Below the pieces are notes generated by a model, which searched no databases, was not told where the DNA came from, and was given only the letters and a program-made list of their open reading frames with translations. From assembly GCA_030374805.1 (NCBI GenBank), contig JARGSG010000014.1, forward strand, positions 124,001 through 188,000: DNA of 64,000 nucleotides. The letters are read 5' to 3'. This document shows, piece by piece, positions 19,761 through 30,902 of the stretch (position 1 is the stretch's first letter; each line of letters opens with the position of its first letter). Both the position numbers and the translations under genes were made by a program. Origin of the DNA: Gracilaria gracilis. Lineage: Eukaryota > Rhodophyta > Florideophyceae > Gracilariales > Gracilariaceae.

Positions 19761-21657
19761 CTATTCTCGTGAGTAGTTCCGTAAACGAACACGGACGGGG
19801 TGTGCGTCTGCTCTGAGCTTGATCTTCAATGGCTCGATGCTTGCAGGTGGGTCTGAAGAGAGTGCTGTTCGGAAGATGTTGAGGTGTGATTCTACCAAAC
19901 GGTTCAGAACTTGCACTTGCTCGTCGGGCATGCCATTGCTGCGTGCTTGCTCAACCATTGACTTCGTAGCGTCCACTATTTCATTGTGCTGCGTGGAGTC
20001 TACTGGGTCCAGCAAAGATGGGTCGGGGAAAGGATCTTCTTCCGATCTAGCAGACGTAATGTCCACGCGAGGACGGTTGACGTCCAACCTCGAGGTTGCT
20101 GGTTTGTCATGGTTGAGACGTGCAATCATTAACCGCTGTACGTATCCCCTAAGAGTGCTCTCGACATTCTCCACGCCTGCGCAATCAATGCTGTCGAGTT
20201 CCTTCCTTCGACCATCCAATACTGTGCTAGGGTTCGCCCGGAGATGTTTGAGAACAGGGTTTCTAATGACCAGCTTCTCGCATGCAAGGTCGTCGTCGGC
20301 AATTAGGTACGATACGTTGTGCAGCCCTAATTCCCCCGACGGGAGCATTAGAATTGTTCGTAGTGCTTTCCATGAGCGAGAAAAAGAGAACGACTGTGGC
20401 TTCTCACCTTTCTTTAGCGCTACCTGTAGGGAGATGGCGTTGATTGAAGATATCTTGCCTATGCCTTTCAGTGCCGCATTCTCTTCCAGAGACGGTGCGA
20501 CAATGCTGTGGTCGCTACCGCAATCTAGCCGAGCTATGCACGTTTGGTTTGGCTTGCCATCGACGAATGAGACAGTGCAGGATTCAGAGTCGGTATTGTT
20601 CCCGATTTCATCATTGGTGATGCGTGAAACTTGGCCTTGGCTTCGGCGTCCCTGTGCATCGCTTGTACGTTTCCGTGCTTGGGTGGATGCCGCTGGACCT
20701 TTCCTTGCTTTCATCGCTGCAACTTCTTCCCTCATCTTTTGCATCTCTTCCTCAGTGGCCTTCGGGCATTCTTCGACCCAGTGTTCTGGCTCCTTCCTGC
20801 TTGCAGGCTGGCAAAAGACAAAAGGGCTTGGGGCGTCTACCACGAGACCTTCCGGATTTCTCTTGAATTGTAGAGGCTTCTGACTGCTTGTCTGATTTGG
20901 AAGAAGCATTTGGTGTGTCCTTCTTTTTTGATTTGGACGGACCTCCTTGACTAGCGTAGCCCATGTCGATATCCTCAAAAGATTCTGATACTTTGAGAAC
21001 GTGCCTTATGAAGGCCTTGACGTCCTTACGTTTCTCCGAATGTGAGAATTCCAAGTCTTGCTCGAGTCTCAGACGCAATGCTTTCGGCTTCACGGCGTTT
21101 AAAACGTGAGATATCTCCGTCTTCGGCCGGGAAGAAAGGATCCATTTAAGCCCGTGCCGTCGAAGTAGGGCGTTGTAAGAGGTCAATAGAAGCGTCATAT
21201 GCGATGTAGCAGAGCTGTCAGTCACATCCATTCGCAGTTCCTTCTCGACAAGATTATTGAGAGCTGTTAGGCTCAAGGAATTCTTATCTGGAGCTGATTT
21301 GGATTCCAAGTACTCCTGAAGTTGGACGTCCGTCAAGCTCTCCACGTCGCTGATATCTTGTATGAACCCGAGGTCGACAGTCTACTCCAGCCATTCGGGG
21401 TCCACATAGAACGTTAGGTTTACCGGCCGAACGGGTTCGACCGTTGTCGCGTCCACCACTGCAAGCTGCAGGGCCCTTTGAGTGACTTCTTTGACGTATT
21501 GATCGTACGCCACGAGAAAGATCCTGATGGAAGCTGCGTCGTAGCGCACTAGACGCTGGTGATTGACCGATGTTGCGACAAAACGTGGCTCGAAGAGAGC
21601 GGTTTCATGGCCGACTGCACCAGCCGTGCCAATACTACCAGATGCCTCGTCAGACAT
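19761..21657 (-). pseudogene. Gag and protease region of the 5.3-kb Gypsy element
   Basis: Minus-strand frames between the upstream LTR and the reverse transcriptase hold a helical gag-like part (21657-20752, with LNAVKPKALRLRLEQDLEF) and an aspartic-protease-like part with CIARLDCGSDHSIVAPSLEE. The protease is weakly but clearly of the retropepsin type. Fossil. Confidence 0.7.
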
Positions 21658-21726
21658 TCTGTGATCGAACAGTGTTTAAGCGTGTTATTCCTCTACTCTA
21701 GCAGACCAAGTAACGGAAGTGATCAC

Positions 21727-21969
21727 TGTAACCAAACCAAGTGTGTAGACTTGGAGAAAGAGGTTCGATGCCCTCTGTTTTACGAGATGGGGAAGGAGGA
21801 TGGCTTAAGTAGTCTACTTCTCTCTAGTACCATCCTCCAGCTAGCGCGTGTGTGTCTCTACCAGACACCTACGCCGGAACTCACTACTGAATCGGGCATG
21901 ACCGTTCTCGGTCACAACAGCAGTGCTACGCCCATTGCGTTTCCTGCCAAGATGCCCGGAGAGGCTACA
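21727..21969 (-). repeat. LTR of the 5.3-kb Gypsy element (upstream copy)
   Basis: This is the partner of the LTR at 16650-16892, about 88% identical by eye. The second copy of the target duplication CCTGT is at 21970-21974. Confidence 0.93.
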
Positions 21970-23492
21970 CCTGTCCTAATCATCGCCTTTCTCGCGTAGG
22001 TAAAGCCATCCGAATCTCTCTGTCTATTGACGTTTTTACAGCCAATGCCGCCAAACGGAAAAAGTAATGCTTCCCCGGGTCTACCACTTTTCCGGATTCC
22101 GACCACGCGTTCTTCCGGATCATGTCCATCTTATACTTTTCCCACCTTTCACACCATGCAGACTTTATTTTTTGAATTATAAAAGAATCAGCCGGCTGTA
22201 TTCAGTCGGTGGCATTTGGGGGAAAGTATTTGATCTCCGTGTTAATATGAGCTGCAGCAGTCTGAATTATTGGCGTCAGATTGTGGCCTGAACAATTTTC
22301 CACAAAAAAACACGCTTACGCCCTTCCTGGTGGCACTTGATAAATTTTTCTTCCGACAACCACTCCGGCATAACCACGGTGTCCATTCACTTTTTTGCCC
22401 CACTACGATACGAAACTCCTGCGACGTCATCTGGCACCCTCGAATGGGGTACGACCTGCCTACGTTCTGGAACACCATGAATAAGGGTTCAATTTTTGCG
22501 GATGCACCTCCTCTGATTCGAACTACCATGGTCATACCCTCTTCGCCAGATACGACATCTGATTACTTCACCTCCTTGTCACCACAAAATCCTAAAGTTC
22601 GCCTGTTGTCCATGGTTATAACAAAGTGAGTCTCGTCGGCATTTTCAATATCAGCCTCATTCTAGTGTCCTTCACGAAACTCCCTTGCCACCTGACCCAA
22701 TTGAAATGCCACCCTCTTATGAATGAACTCTTGCTTTACCGGAGAGAGAAGATTTTTTCCTTTGTGTGCGCGACTGACAATTCGATATCGATCGGTGAAG
22801 TTCTGAATCCAACGACGAGTAATGCACTGTGTCATAACTTTCTCGGATCCGTCATCAACCGCAAATTTGTGATAGGTGGGTTTTGTCGACTCATTTATGA
22901 GTTTAATAGCCATTTGTTGGAGTGGTTGCCAGTTGAACATAACGCCTAACTTGCGAAGTCTCTCAAACTCTTGTAACATATCAAGATGCAGATCATTAAC
23001 CCAAGCCCGCGTACGACGCCATCTTCCTTTGCGAGCCTTCAGGTTGACGCGCTTGACCCCATTGTATGTGGATCTTGTTATTTAAATACCGGGTCCCAGT
23101 GTCTTTTTCATGTCGTTTTCGTCAATGTACTGCTCCCTGATGCGCTACAGCCGGGTAGCTTTCATGAGATTGGCTTTTTCGCTTCCCCGAAAGAGATTTG
23201 GAAACTGGCGCACGGTTTGAATCTTTAAGTGGCGTTCTCCATGGGTGGCGGCGTGCGCAGCCATCCAGGAGATAATTTTGGAGCGATCTGATATTTTGAG
23301 AACACCTTGTACTGTCCTCTGTTTTGTCATGCACAATGGTAAAGACGGAGGGTTTTGGTTGTCATTTGAGGGTCTCGTAGTGCTTTCTTGTGATTGCTGC
23401 GGTGGTGATAGAGGCTCTTGGATGGAATTTTGGTGCTGGCTGGCTCTCTGGAAGGCCGCAACGATGGGAGAGGCCGACGTGTGAATCAGCAT
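21970..23492 (-). pseudogene. Pogo-like (CENP-B/DDE type) transposase, broken
   Basis: Three minus-strand pieces follow one another. At 23492-23145 is an N-terminal helix-turn-helix part with ISDRSKIISWMAAHAATHGE and FPNLFRGSEKANLMKA. At 22979-22662 is the CENP-B-type DNA-binding part with ITRRWIQNFTDRYRIVSR. At 22535-22242 is the start of the DDE domain with RIRGGASAKIEPLFMVFQN and RSYPIRG. A further piece near 22150-21970 has YFFRLAALAVKTSIDREI and a shifted-frame DGFTYARKAMIRTG. The C-terminal end lies beyond the LTR insertion at about 16649-16530 (LWEECQIFPKWQRIIRKHRA). At least three frame changes plus the insertion make it a dead copy. Confidence 0.75.
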
Positions 23493-23738
23493 ATTGGGCG
23501 AGCACTTTGATGCTCTTCAAGTGTGGCGGCGTACTTTAAACTCTGTTCCACCTCGAAAACGTTTCGTCTCGGGATTGTGGTGGTTGCATATGGACGTTCG
23601 CGCGCCAAAATGCAGCCCTATCCACACTATTTGAGCCCACAGGGCTTAGTCTCGGTACCGCCAATAGTGTGGTCTTCTCCGGCCCACGCTAATTGATGTA
23701 CCACACTAATTGGGTAACCACACTATTTGCAATCAGTG

Positions 23739-25270
23739 GTTGTACTCTTGGTAAAACAAGAGAAACTGTAGAAGCCGCAAGTAAGATATGATTGGCTGCT
23801 GTAGAAGCCACAAAAAATGGAACTATTGGCCCATGAAAAGCCGCAAAAATCGTCTGATTGGCCACCCAATGCAGCCCTATCTGTCATAAGATACCACGTG
23901 TTTCCACTGTTGAATGCAGAATAACGTTATGTTGCGAGTGAAATTTAAAACCGTTTCTTTGTCAATGTGTTACGTTTACAACATAAACAATTATAGCTTT
24001 AAAACGCTCTTTTCACACTTATTTCAACAATGATCTATCATAAAAAACAAAAACGTTTATTTTTTGTTCGCGCACATTTTCAGACAAAATATAAAAATTT
24101 TGACAAAAGCGTTTTGCGATTTAAAAATGGTAATTCCACCCCATTCTTGTTATATACTGAATACCATTACGTTTGATGAAAGAGAGATTAGTAACCAGTT
24201 TTGATATTCTTTGAGGCAAACATATTAGCAAAATTTGAAACCCAAAGACAACTTCAATTGCTTTTGTATGGAATACGTCTAAAACTATCGCGTACCTAGA
24301 AATATTAAAATTTTGAAGACCATCCAAAATTAATAGCTTTATACAAACATTCGTACATCTTAAATTTGGGTCTGAAATAAAATCTTTTGTAGAACAATAT
24401 TAGTTTTAATTACCAAATATTGCAGAAAAAGAAAGATTTTAGTTTTTAACAAGTACCTTCTTTTAAATAGTAGTAAATAAAACTTCTCGAGAGAACTTTA
24501 CTTGAGTTTTTCTATTAATATTTAGTCATTACTACAAGTTCTTCGCTCTACCATATGTTTTGATTAAAAATACCTATTAAAAATATTTAATTATGAAATC
24601 ACTTTTTCGAAGGCAAGCAAAGTTTTTTTCTCATTTTTCTGATTTTTTAATTCAATTAAAAATTTGTTATACTCTTTAAAATAAAGAAAAAGCACGAATA
24701 GAAGTTTTGTATTATACTAGATATTTTTCTCTGCGAAACTATAATTGGTGTTTCTACTTCCATTCGTAAGACATGTAAAGGAAATGTAAGCTTTTTGGAG
24801 ATCTCAGAAGATAAGAGTTACGTATTTCAAACTGCCATGAACATCGCAGTCATGTCAAAAGATTACTGCTTTCTCAAATAAGTTGGGTTTTCTTTATATA
24901 ATATTTTTATGTGTGGATACACTTATCGATACAAAACAGAAGATTTGTTTTGCCTAGAAACCTCTTTTAGTTTCAGTATTGCGTAAGTAATAGTTTTGGC
25001 ATGAAACATTCACATGAACCGGGAACAGTATTTATATATCAAAACCAGGGCATCGTTAAGTACAGAATTCAGATAATATTTATGTCGGGTTGCATCTTTT
25101 CTATAAACAAAGACAACGATGATTAGAATTTTCAATGTTTCTTCGAATTATATTGAAACGACTGTTTCTCACTGGCTTTATGCGTGTCTGAGTCGAACAG
25201 TACAAATGCTCTGGAGAGAATTTTTCTACTTTCCGATAAACTAAGAGAACGGCATCAATTTGCTAATTCT
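23739..25270. other. AT-rich island, no gene recognised
   Basis: From about 23900 the DNA is strongly AT-rich, with long A and T runs, and contains no convincing gene on either strand. The island continues on the other side of the 12-kb LTR element (37427-38060), so it was one block of roughly 2 kb before that insertion. It could be an old, decayed element or organelle-derived DNA; I see no organellar gene to support the latter. Confidence 0.55.
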
Positions 25271-26041
25271 TGTAGTGCAACGCCAGAGGCGGAAAAACAC
25301 CACGAAGACGTTCGAGATCTTCCTCCGTAGGAGGGTAGTCAGCAGACAGAGCCTCTCTTGCAAGGCACGACGAAATCCGGTGTGAGCCGAGGCCAAGCCG
25401 TCACGACGGGCGTAGAGAGTTGAGCAAGGATTGGTGTTGGCACCACGTGCGTGGGTGAACGGGTCCTCGACAGAGGCACGAGCCCACGGAAAGGAGAAAA
25501 GAGAAAGGGAATCCCCGAGAGCGGGGAATGGAGAGAAGAAAAAGGAGGAAAGGGCGAAAAGGCTACGGTAGACACCGGGTTTATCCTTGTACAGGGTCGA
25601 ACGCGACACAAGCGGATAATACTCCCACGAATGGGTCCTTTCAGGTGGCGCACGGAGGATACACTACCCGCAGGCAACGGAGCAGCCTCTCTCCTGGAAG
25701 GAGTCGATGACCGCCGAAGACGAAGAAGTATAGAGCCAACCCTGGTTGCCCGAACTTTACTGTGCATGGGGGCGAGGTCGCCGCCCTGCTAAGTAGCGAG
25801 CTCGCGCCAACAAGTAATTAAATAAACTAACTAAATTAGGCCCACGCACAGTGGTAATTCCCCACGCGCCGTGGCGGCTGTCCCACGTGTACGTGGCTAC
25901 CTCCTGGCTCAACCGTGTCTCACGTGTCCTTCCCACTACAGTGGTTGTTAATATTCATATACTCTTATTGGGAGCACCCGTCCGATATGTTGGAATATGA
26001 CTAAGTAGTCAGAAACCTCCATCAGAGGGCGTTGCACTACA
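25271..26041 (-). repeat. LTR of the 12-kb Gypsy element (downstream copy)
   Basis: 771 bp, bounded by the inverted ends TGTAGTGCAACG and CGTTGCACTACA. Target duplication ATTCT lies immediately to the left. It contains several chance open frames that should not be annotated as genes. Confidence 0.93.
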
Positions 26042-26097
26042 TATCTCCCTCCTTAGGCGGAAGTATCACCTCACAGAGGGAAACGACGGCGACAATA

Positions 26098-27036
26098 ATG
26101 GAGAATAAAAGCACGCCCTCTCCCGGCTCGCCGGCAACACCTCGTTCTCCACCAACGCACACCTCTGCACCCGCAGTTACCATTGCTCCAGCATCTTCTC
26201 CCGACACCTCGGTCACCAACTACCTCTCTCCCCCGACTCCTGTCTTCGACCTCACCATGAGTGGCACTCAGCAACCCTACACAGAGGGATTCACCGGCTT
26301 CCGTTCCGTGCCCTTACCGCAAGGCGGACAACAGAGTGGTGCGAACCAGGGACAATCGTCCGGGACGGTTGCGATCCCTTCCCAAGTTGGGGCGTCAACC
26401 GGCTCCGGGGCGGGCGGTGATTGGTCTTCCTATGACTCCCTCGTGAGGCTCAACCCGAACAATCGGCAACCGGCTATGCGCCACCGGCTTGCGCAGTGGT
26501 TCCACCTGATTTCTCAGTACGTTAATGGCAAAGAGCGCCTTCCTGGGGACCTGCCGGTTATCGTCACCACTTTGTGGGATTGGCGCCGGCGCGTTGCCAT
26601 ACCTCCACACCAGGTTCTCCGCTATGCGGGCGAGTCTCGAGATCAGGTTCATGCCGCGCTGGTGCGGATGGGACACCAACGGCAGAGCCGGGCTCCGTTC
26701 GAGTGCCCTACCCCGCAAGAGATGAGGTTCGACATCGGGCAGTACCGCACCCGCTGGGAGATGAGCTATTGCGACCGGCTGTCACCGTTGGAAACCTTCG
26801 CTTGGAGAGGATTCCCGGTTGTCCCGCAGGAAGCCTTGTGCTGGCAACGACCGATCATTCGGGCCAAATTCCGCTATCTCGCGCGTCGTTATCGGTCCTC
26901 CTTCCTCCAGGAATTCATCCGCTTTGAGAATCGCTGCCGTTCTCGGTTCAGGTACTTCGTTCCATATCAAAACTTGGAGGTGGAGCGTATTGCTCCCGCT
27001 CACCGACAAGGTCGGTACGTCCCTCTGCCAGCCTGA
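26098..27036 (+). CDS. Antisense reading frame inside the 12-kb Gypsy element, unknown product
   Basis: An uninterrupted 312-residue frame runs opposite to gag-pol, starting 57 bases inside the left LTR with ATG and ending TGA. The N-terminal 110 residues are Ser/Pro/Thr-rich. The rest looks globular and basic, with PAMRHRLAQWFHLISQYVNG, MRFDIGQYRTRWEMSYCDRL and FRYLARRYRSSFLQEF. I do not recognise it. Extra antisense frames between pol and the 3' LTR are known in some plant Gypsy lineages; whether this is related cannot be told. Confidence 0.5.
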   Translation: MENKSTPSPGSPATPRSPPTHTSAPAVTIAPASSPDTSVTNYLSPPTPVFDLTMSGTQQPYTEGFTGFRSVPLPQGGQQSGANQGQSSGTVAIPSQVGASTGSGAGGDWSSYDSLVRLNPNNRQPAMRHRLAQWFHLISQYVNGKERLPGDLPVIVTTLWDWRRRVAIPPHQVLRYAGESRDQVHAALVRMGHQRQSRAPFECPTPQEMRFDIGQYRTRWEMSYCDRLSPLETFAWRGFPVVPQEALCWQRPIIRAKFRYLARRYRSSFLQEFIRFENRCRSRFRYFVPYQNLEVERIAPAHRQGRYVPLPA

Positions 27037-27204
27037 AGGGCTCAGCTCGAGGCATGCCGGGGGTGCTACAAAGAGCTGCCCCCGGTGTTCACCTATTTAG
27101 GGTCATACCTCCTGACGGATCCTCGTAGCGGGCTTTAGTCGGTTGTAGTCACCGAGTAAGCCGTCGGCACTGCAGCGTACATCCTCAGCGAGGCTTGCGA
27201 CCAG

Positions 27205-27705
27205 TACAGACTATGGTTTCTTCCTCCGCGCGTGCGGGCCGGTATCCCTCAATTCGACATAACAATCCCTCTTGGGGGTCAGGCTAACGCCGAAGAAGTC
27301 CTCGAACTACTCGACTATATCGACAGTATTGACTGGAAAGCAGTCCCGATCGGGCAGAGTGGCCGGCTCACCGGTGGCGGTGGACATGGCCCAGGTCTGG
27401 GGCGCAATACCGCCTTGGCGTGGGATTTCTCGTACTTCGATCTGTGGGAACAACGGGAGATTTCCGCTGGTGAAGCGGCCGAACTCCGGAATGCTCCGAG
27501 GGAAATCCCAGATGGTCATCCGATTGGGTCTGTCGACTCGGACGATTATTACCGCTCCAGCGGGGAAAATGAACCCATGTTGGACAACGGATCCGACGCG
27601 GCGGGCGATGATGACGACGCGATGGTTGTCGGAACTACTCCGGAGAATGACGAACCTGTTCCACAGGAGTCTGAGACCGCTGCTGCGGCGTCTGCGTCAG
27701 CCTAG
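27205..27705 (+). CDS. Second antisense frame in the 12-kb Gypsy element, acidic unknown protein
   Basis: The plus-strand frame has no clear ATG but is open from before 27205 (LWFLPPRVRAGIPQFDITIP) to a TAG at 27703. It has a strand-rich first part, ALAWDFSYFDLWEQREIS, and a strongly acidic tail with DNGSDAAGDDDDAMVVG. It follows the 312-residue frame by about 170 bases and could be a second exon or downstream partner of it. No family is recognised. Confidence 0.35.
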   Translation, partial: YRLWFLPPRVRAGIPQFDITIPLGGQANAEEVLELLDYIDSIDWKAVPIGQSGRLTGGGGHGPGLGRNTALAWDFSYFDLWEQREISAGEAAELRNAPREIPDGHPIGSVDSDDYYRSSGENEPMLDNGSDAAGDDDDAMVVGTTPENDEPVPQESETAAAASASA

Positions 27706-27996
27706 GCTGTTCCGACTTCCACGGAGGCAGCCGGAAATACTCCTCAGACAGTTGGGAATGCCGGTGCCGTCATCGCGCAGTTACTCCGAGAGGTGGGGCT
27801 CGGCGCCGATACGGCGACCTGCGACTTATCCGCAATGCGGGAAGCTCTGGCGCAACGCCTCGGCAGTGGGCAGCCTCCGGACGAGAGGAGTAGCCATATC
27901 AAGTAAGACTGGGTCCGAATAGCAGCAATAAAAACCACCTGTTTGTGGACTCTTTCCGTCTATGAGGTGTTCTTGTAGTCATCGGTAGTGAACCGG

Positions 27997-29302
27997 CTAC
28001 TTAACGCGGTGCGCGCGGAAATGCACACCCTCCCGACAGGGAAAACCGTGCTTGCCACGTAATGACCAGCAAGCTGGGTGAAAAACCCCGCGGGTATATT
28101 CGCGAAACATTATGCACGACCATGGTCGGACTATCAGCGCATGAGTGGTGATCTCTTCCCATCCATGACGTGTATTATTCATCTTCAACTCTTCCCGTTT
28201 CCACGGTTCTCTCTCATCACACTTGGGCACTTCCCAGCGTAGCCGGTCGGGCTGTTTCCGTTCGACGATGATACTGAACCACCTTTGAACGTGGGAGATG
28301 CTCGATCGGCTCGGCGGCGTCCTGAGCCGGATCATACCCCTACCAACGGACGTGGTAGCGTAATATACCCTCCTCATTCCAGGAATGCCAGACAATTCGG
28401 TCGATGATGTACTCTTGTAAGTACACCTGCCGGTCTTGCCGAGTCGTTGTCACAACCGTGCGCTCATCGCCCTGCTAAGGAGAATTTCCCGATTCGGGTA
28501 TCGATACGCTCGTCGCGGTTGACCGAGTGGTCCTCCGTGGAGGTGGGTGTTCCGGTGTGCGTACTGGTGAGCGTACTGCAAGTCTGTGTGCTTCGGGGCG
28601 AACCGCAAGTCTGCCTGATTTGACAGGTACCGACGGTGGTTCTGACGAGCTCGTCGCGGCTTTCCCGCGTTGCGCTGCGAGTGGTGCAGCGCCACGAGCG
28701 CCTTCCGTGTTTGCACGTGACTTCACCGGCCTGTGGCCATGAGGCCCCGTGGGGCGTTTCGCCGCCCTGGACAGGGTGTCTTTTCCGGCGCGTGCCAAGT
28801 GGCGGCGTTGTGGCGGGCCGTTCCCAACGGTTACTTCCGTTGACTTCAGGCTCTTGATGGGACTTCCAACAGTGCTGGGTGCAGCGCGAGCCGCACTCAT
28901 TACTTGGAGAATTTCTGCCTCCAATAACGTGTCCTCACCGTCCTTGACGCGAACATCATCTCGGGTGACCGGTTTCCGTCTGGCGACGATGCCAGGGTCT
29001 AACGAGACACCCGGAACTTGCACAACCGTGCGTGGCTTGGCGGTGTCGTTCTCCCTATGTACAGGGGTTGCCATCCCGCTTCCAGCGGTGAGTATCAGCG
29101 CCGCGTCCGCTGTTGCGGTGGGAGCGTGCGACCGATTGTTCGGAGCCGCCCCCGGTGGGGTTGGTTCCTTACCGGCCAGCTGAGCTGGTACCAGGACACG
29201 ATCACGGCTCGCCTTGGGCAAGGGTGGGGTTGTTTTGTCCTCTTTAGCGTGTAGCTCCTCCGCTTGCGGCGTGGTTATGCTTCCCGTATTCGGGCCTGAC
29301 AA
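27997..29302 (-). pseudogene. Extra 3' region of the 12-kb Gypsy element with chromodomain-like segment
   Basis: Downstream of the integrase (minus strand) a low-complexity Pro/Thr/Arg-rich frame spans 29302-28475. It is followed near 28411-28262 by a segment reading YIIDRIVWHSWNEEGILRY and a GYDPAQDAAEPIEHL block, which matches the pattern of a chromodomain. In most chromoviruses this domain sits directly at the integrase C-terminus; here it lies about 1.4 kb further on, after the low-complexity frame. Fossil, with family-level confidence only. Confidence 0.6.
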
Positions 29303-29804
29303 ACCAGACGCGCTGGGTTCCCGCGCCTGAAGTGGCGTGTCTGACGGGATTTTTGGTGTGGCAACAGCCTGCCGTTCCCAGGCAGAACTCTTTAAACAAG
29401 AAGTAATGGAGTTTTAAAGAGCCTCCCATACAGGGTCAGTGAAACAGTAATTGAAAGAGAAACAACCTCATGGACTGGCCATAAAGGCCCAAATTTACTG
29501 AATATTCCATGAATGTGTTTTTTGGAAAAATTAACCTCCATGGAAGTGCCTTGACATTTCAATGACAAGGGTCATTTCCAATTACCAAGTAATGATAGTT
29601 CAATGAAAATGAGTTTTGCTAGGGGTGTACCACGGATGTCTTCTTCCCTTTGCGACGGCGGATTACCTTCAGCAGAAGTGACATCCTCCCCCTCCTTAGA
29701 CGGAGCGGTGGAAGATGGGGTAGAGCGTTCCGCTACCCGGGTAGAGTTCCCGCGAGCGGGTTGAACAGAATAATGGCCATTCTGGCCAACAATGTTTTCC
29801 GAAA

Positions 29805-30902
29805 TCATTGGTGTATCCGATCCATCGGTAAATCTGGCAGTCCCCGGTTCGGGTGTGGTTGAATCAGCGGGCGATTCAGCACGATTGTTTCGGGGGTTGT
29901 TGATTCAGTAGACACGGGGCTGGCAGGTGCCAGCACGAACCTAAAAGAGGGTGGTGGGGCCCAAACCACGCGATCGCGGGAGATCCGCTCATGCGCTTCT
30001 TTGATTTCCAGTACCACTGTGTTTTCCGCGACGGAGACTACCTTGAATGGTCCATCCGCCACGTGCGAGAGCTTATGGCGTTTCTCCCTATCAGGGTTGT
30101 AGTGTTCCTTCCGTACGAAGACGTAGGTACCCGCGTTAACTGGTGGTGTGTTAATTCCTCGCAAGCGAGCATCGAAATCACGCTTGTAAGCGGCTTGAGC
30201 CCTCGGCATGGATTGGCGAGTGGCGGGTACCAACTTGGATAGCCATTGCTTCCATTTTTGACGGTAGTCACCCACAGAGGGGAAATTAGCCAGCGTAGGC
30301 TGTGCTTCCAACGCCACCGGCGGGGGGGTACGGGAGAGTACTAACTCGAACGGTGAAACACCGGTAACTCTATGTACCTGCGTGTTGTACGCGAACGTCA
30401 GCGCGTCAGTGTACAGGTCCCATGTCTTTGGGTGATCGGCCACGTAAGAACGGAGAGATGCTAGCATCGTCGGGTTAAACCGTTCGACTTGACCATTACA
30501 CTGAGGGTGGTAGGTTGTAGTGAACAGGTTCTTTACATCCAGGATGCGACATACATCCTGGAAAAACCGCGATGCGATCTGTTTCCCGTTATCGGAGAGT
30601 ACTTGAACCGGCGGACCGTAGACGGAAATCCAGTGCTTCACGAAGGCCTGGGCTACCGTGAAAGCGGTGATCCTCTTAAGAGGAATAGTCCGAACCAGTT
30701 TCGAGAAACGATACGTTATTACGAGCAAAAACTTGTGACCTCTCCTGGTCGTCAGGAGGGTTCCGAGTATATCGATTGCGAGAAACTCGAGAGGCGCCCT
30801 TGCGGGGAATAGCCTCATCTTCTTTGAGTTCTTCCGGAGTTTAACCCGGTTTTTCGCGCACTCAGTGCAGAACCGCCCTGTTGCATAGCAATCGACAGCC
30901 AT
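29805..30902 (-). pseudogene. Integrase region of the 12-kb Gypsy element
   Basis: The integrase has a zinc-binding remnant (CYATGRFCTECAKNRVKLRK), the catalytic core with FLAIDILGTLLTTRRGHKFL, VQVLSDNGKQIASRFF and TTYHPQCNGQVERFN, and a C-terminal strand-rich part. The frame continues some distance past the usual integrase end. Fossil. Confidence 0.92.

Larger units (their letters stand above)
16650..21969 (-). mobile_element. Ty3/Gypsy LTR retrotransposon (fossil), inserted in the pogo-like element
   Basis: The element is 5320 bp long and reads on the minus strand. Two 243-bp LTRs bound it (TGTAACC...GGCTACA on the plus strand), and the 5-bp target duplication CCTGT flanks both sides. In reading direction the order is gag/protease, reverse transcriptase, RNase H, integrase and a chromodomain-like tail, which is the Ty3/Gypsy order. 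A purine-rich tract (GAAGGAGGGAAG, minus strand) directly precedes the downstream LTR. By eye the two LTRs differ at about 30 of 243 positions (about 12%), so it is old. It is broken, with roughly half a dozen breaks. Confidence 0.92.
16337..23738 (-). mobile_element. Pogo/Tigger-like DNA transposon, interrupted by an LTR element
   Basis: Two related inverted ends can be seen: CAGTGACTGCAATTAGTGTGG at 16337 and its counterpart CACTGATTGCAAATAGTGTGG read on the minus strand from 23738, matching at 18 of 21 bases. More copies of AGTGTGG/TCACACT lie just inside both ends (16345-16475 and 23665-23720). The minus strand encodes a pogo-like transposase. A Ty3/Gypsy element occupies 16650-21969, so the original transposon was only about 2.1 kb. 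Tc1/mariner-pogo elements usually duplicate TA; TA lies within a few bases of both ends but I could not fix the exact boundary. Confidence 0.7.

Noticed and set aside
19819-20883. 354-codon plus-strand frame
   Set aside because: Shadow of the gag-protease region of the Gypsy element.
23900-25265. Organelle DNA insertion
   Set aside because: Only AT content suggests it; no organellar gene is recognisable.
25241-25792. Several frames within the LTR, repeated at 36415-37218
   Set aside because: They lie in both LTR copies and have no domain; chance frames of LTR sequence.
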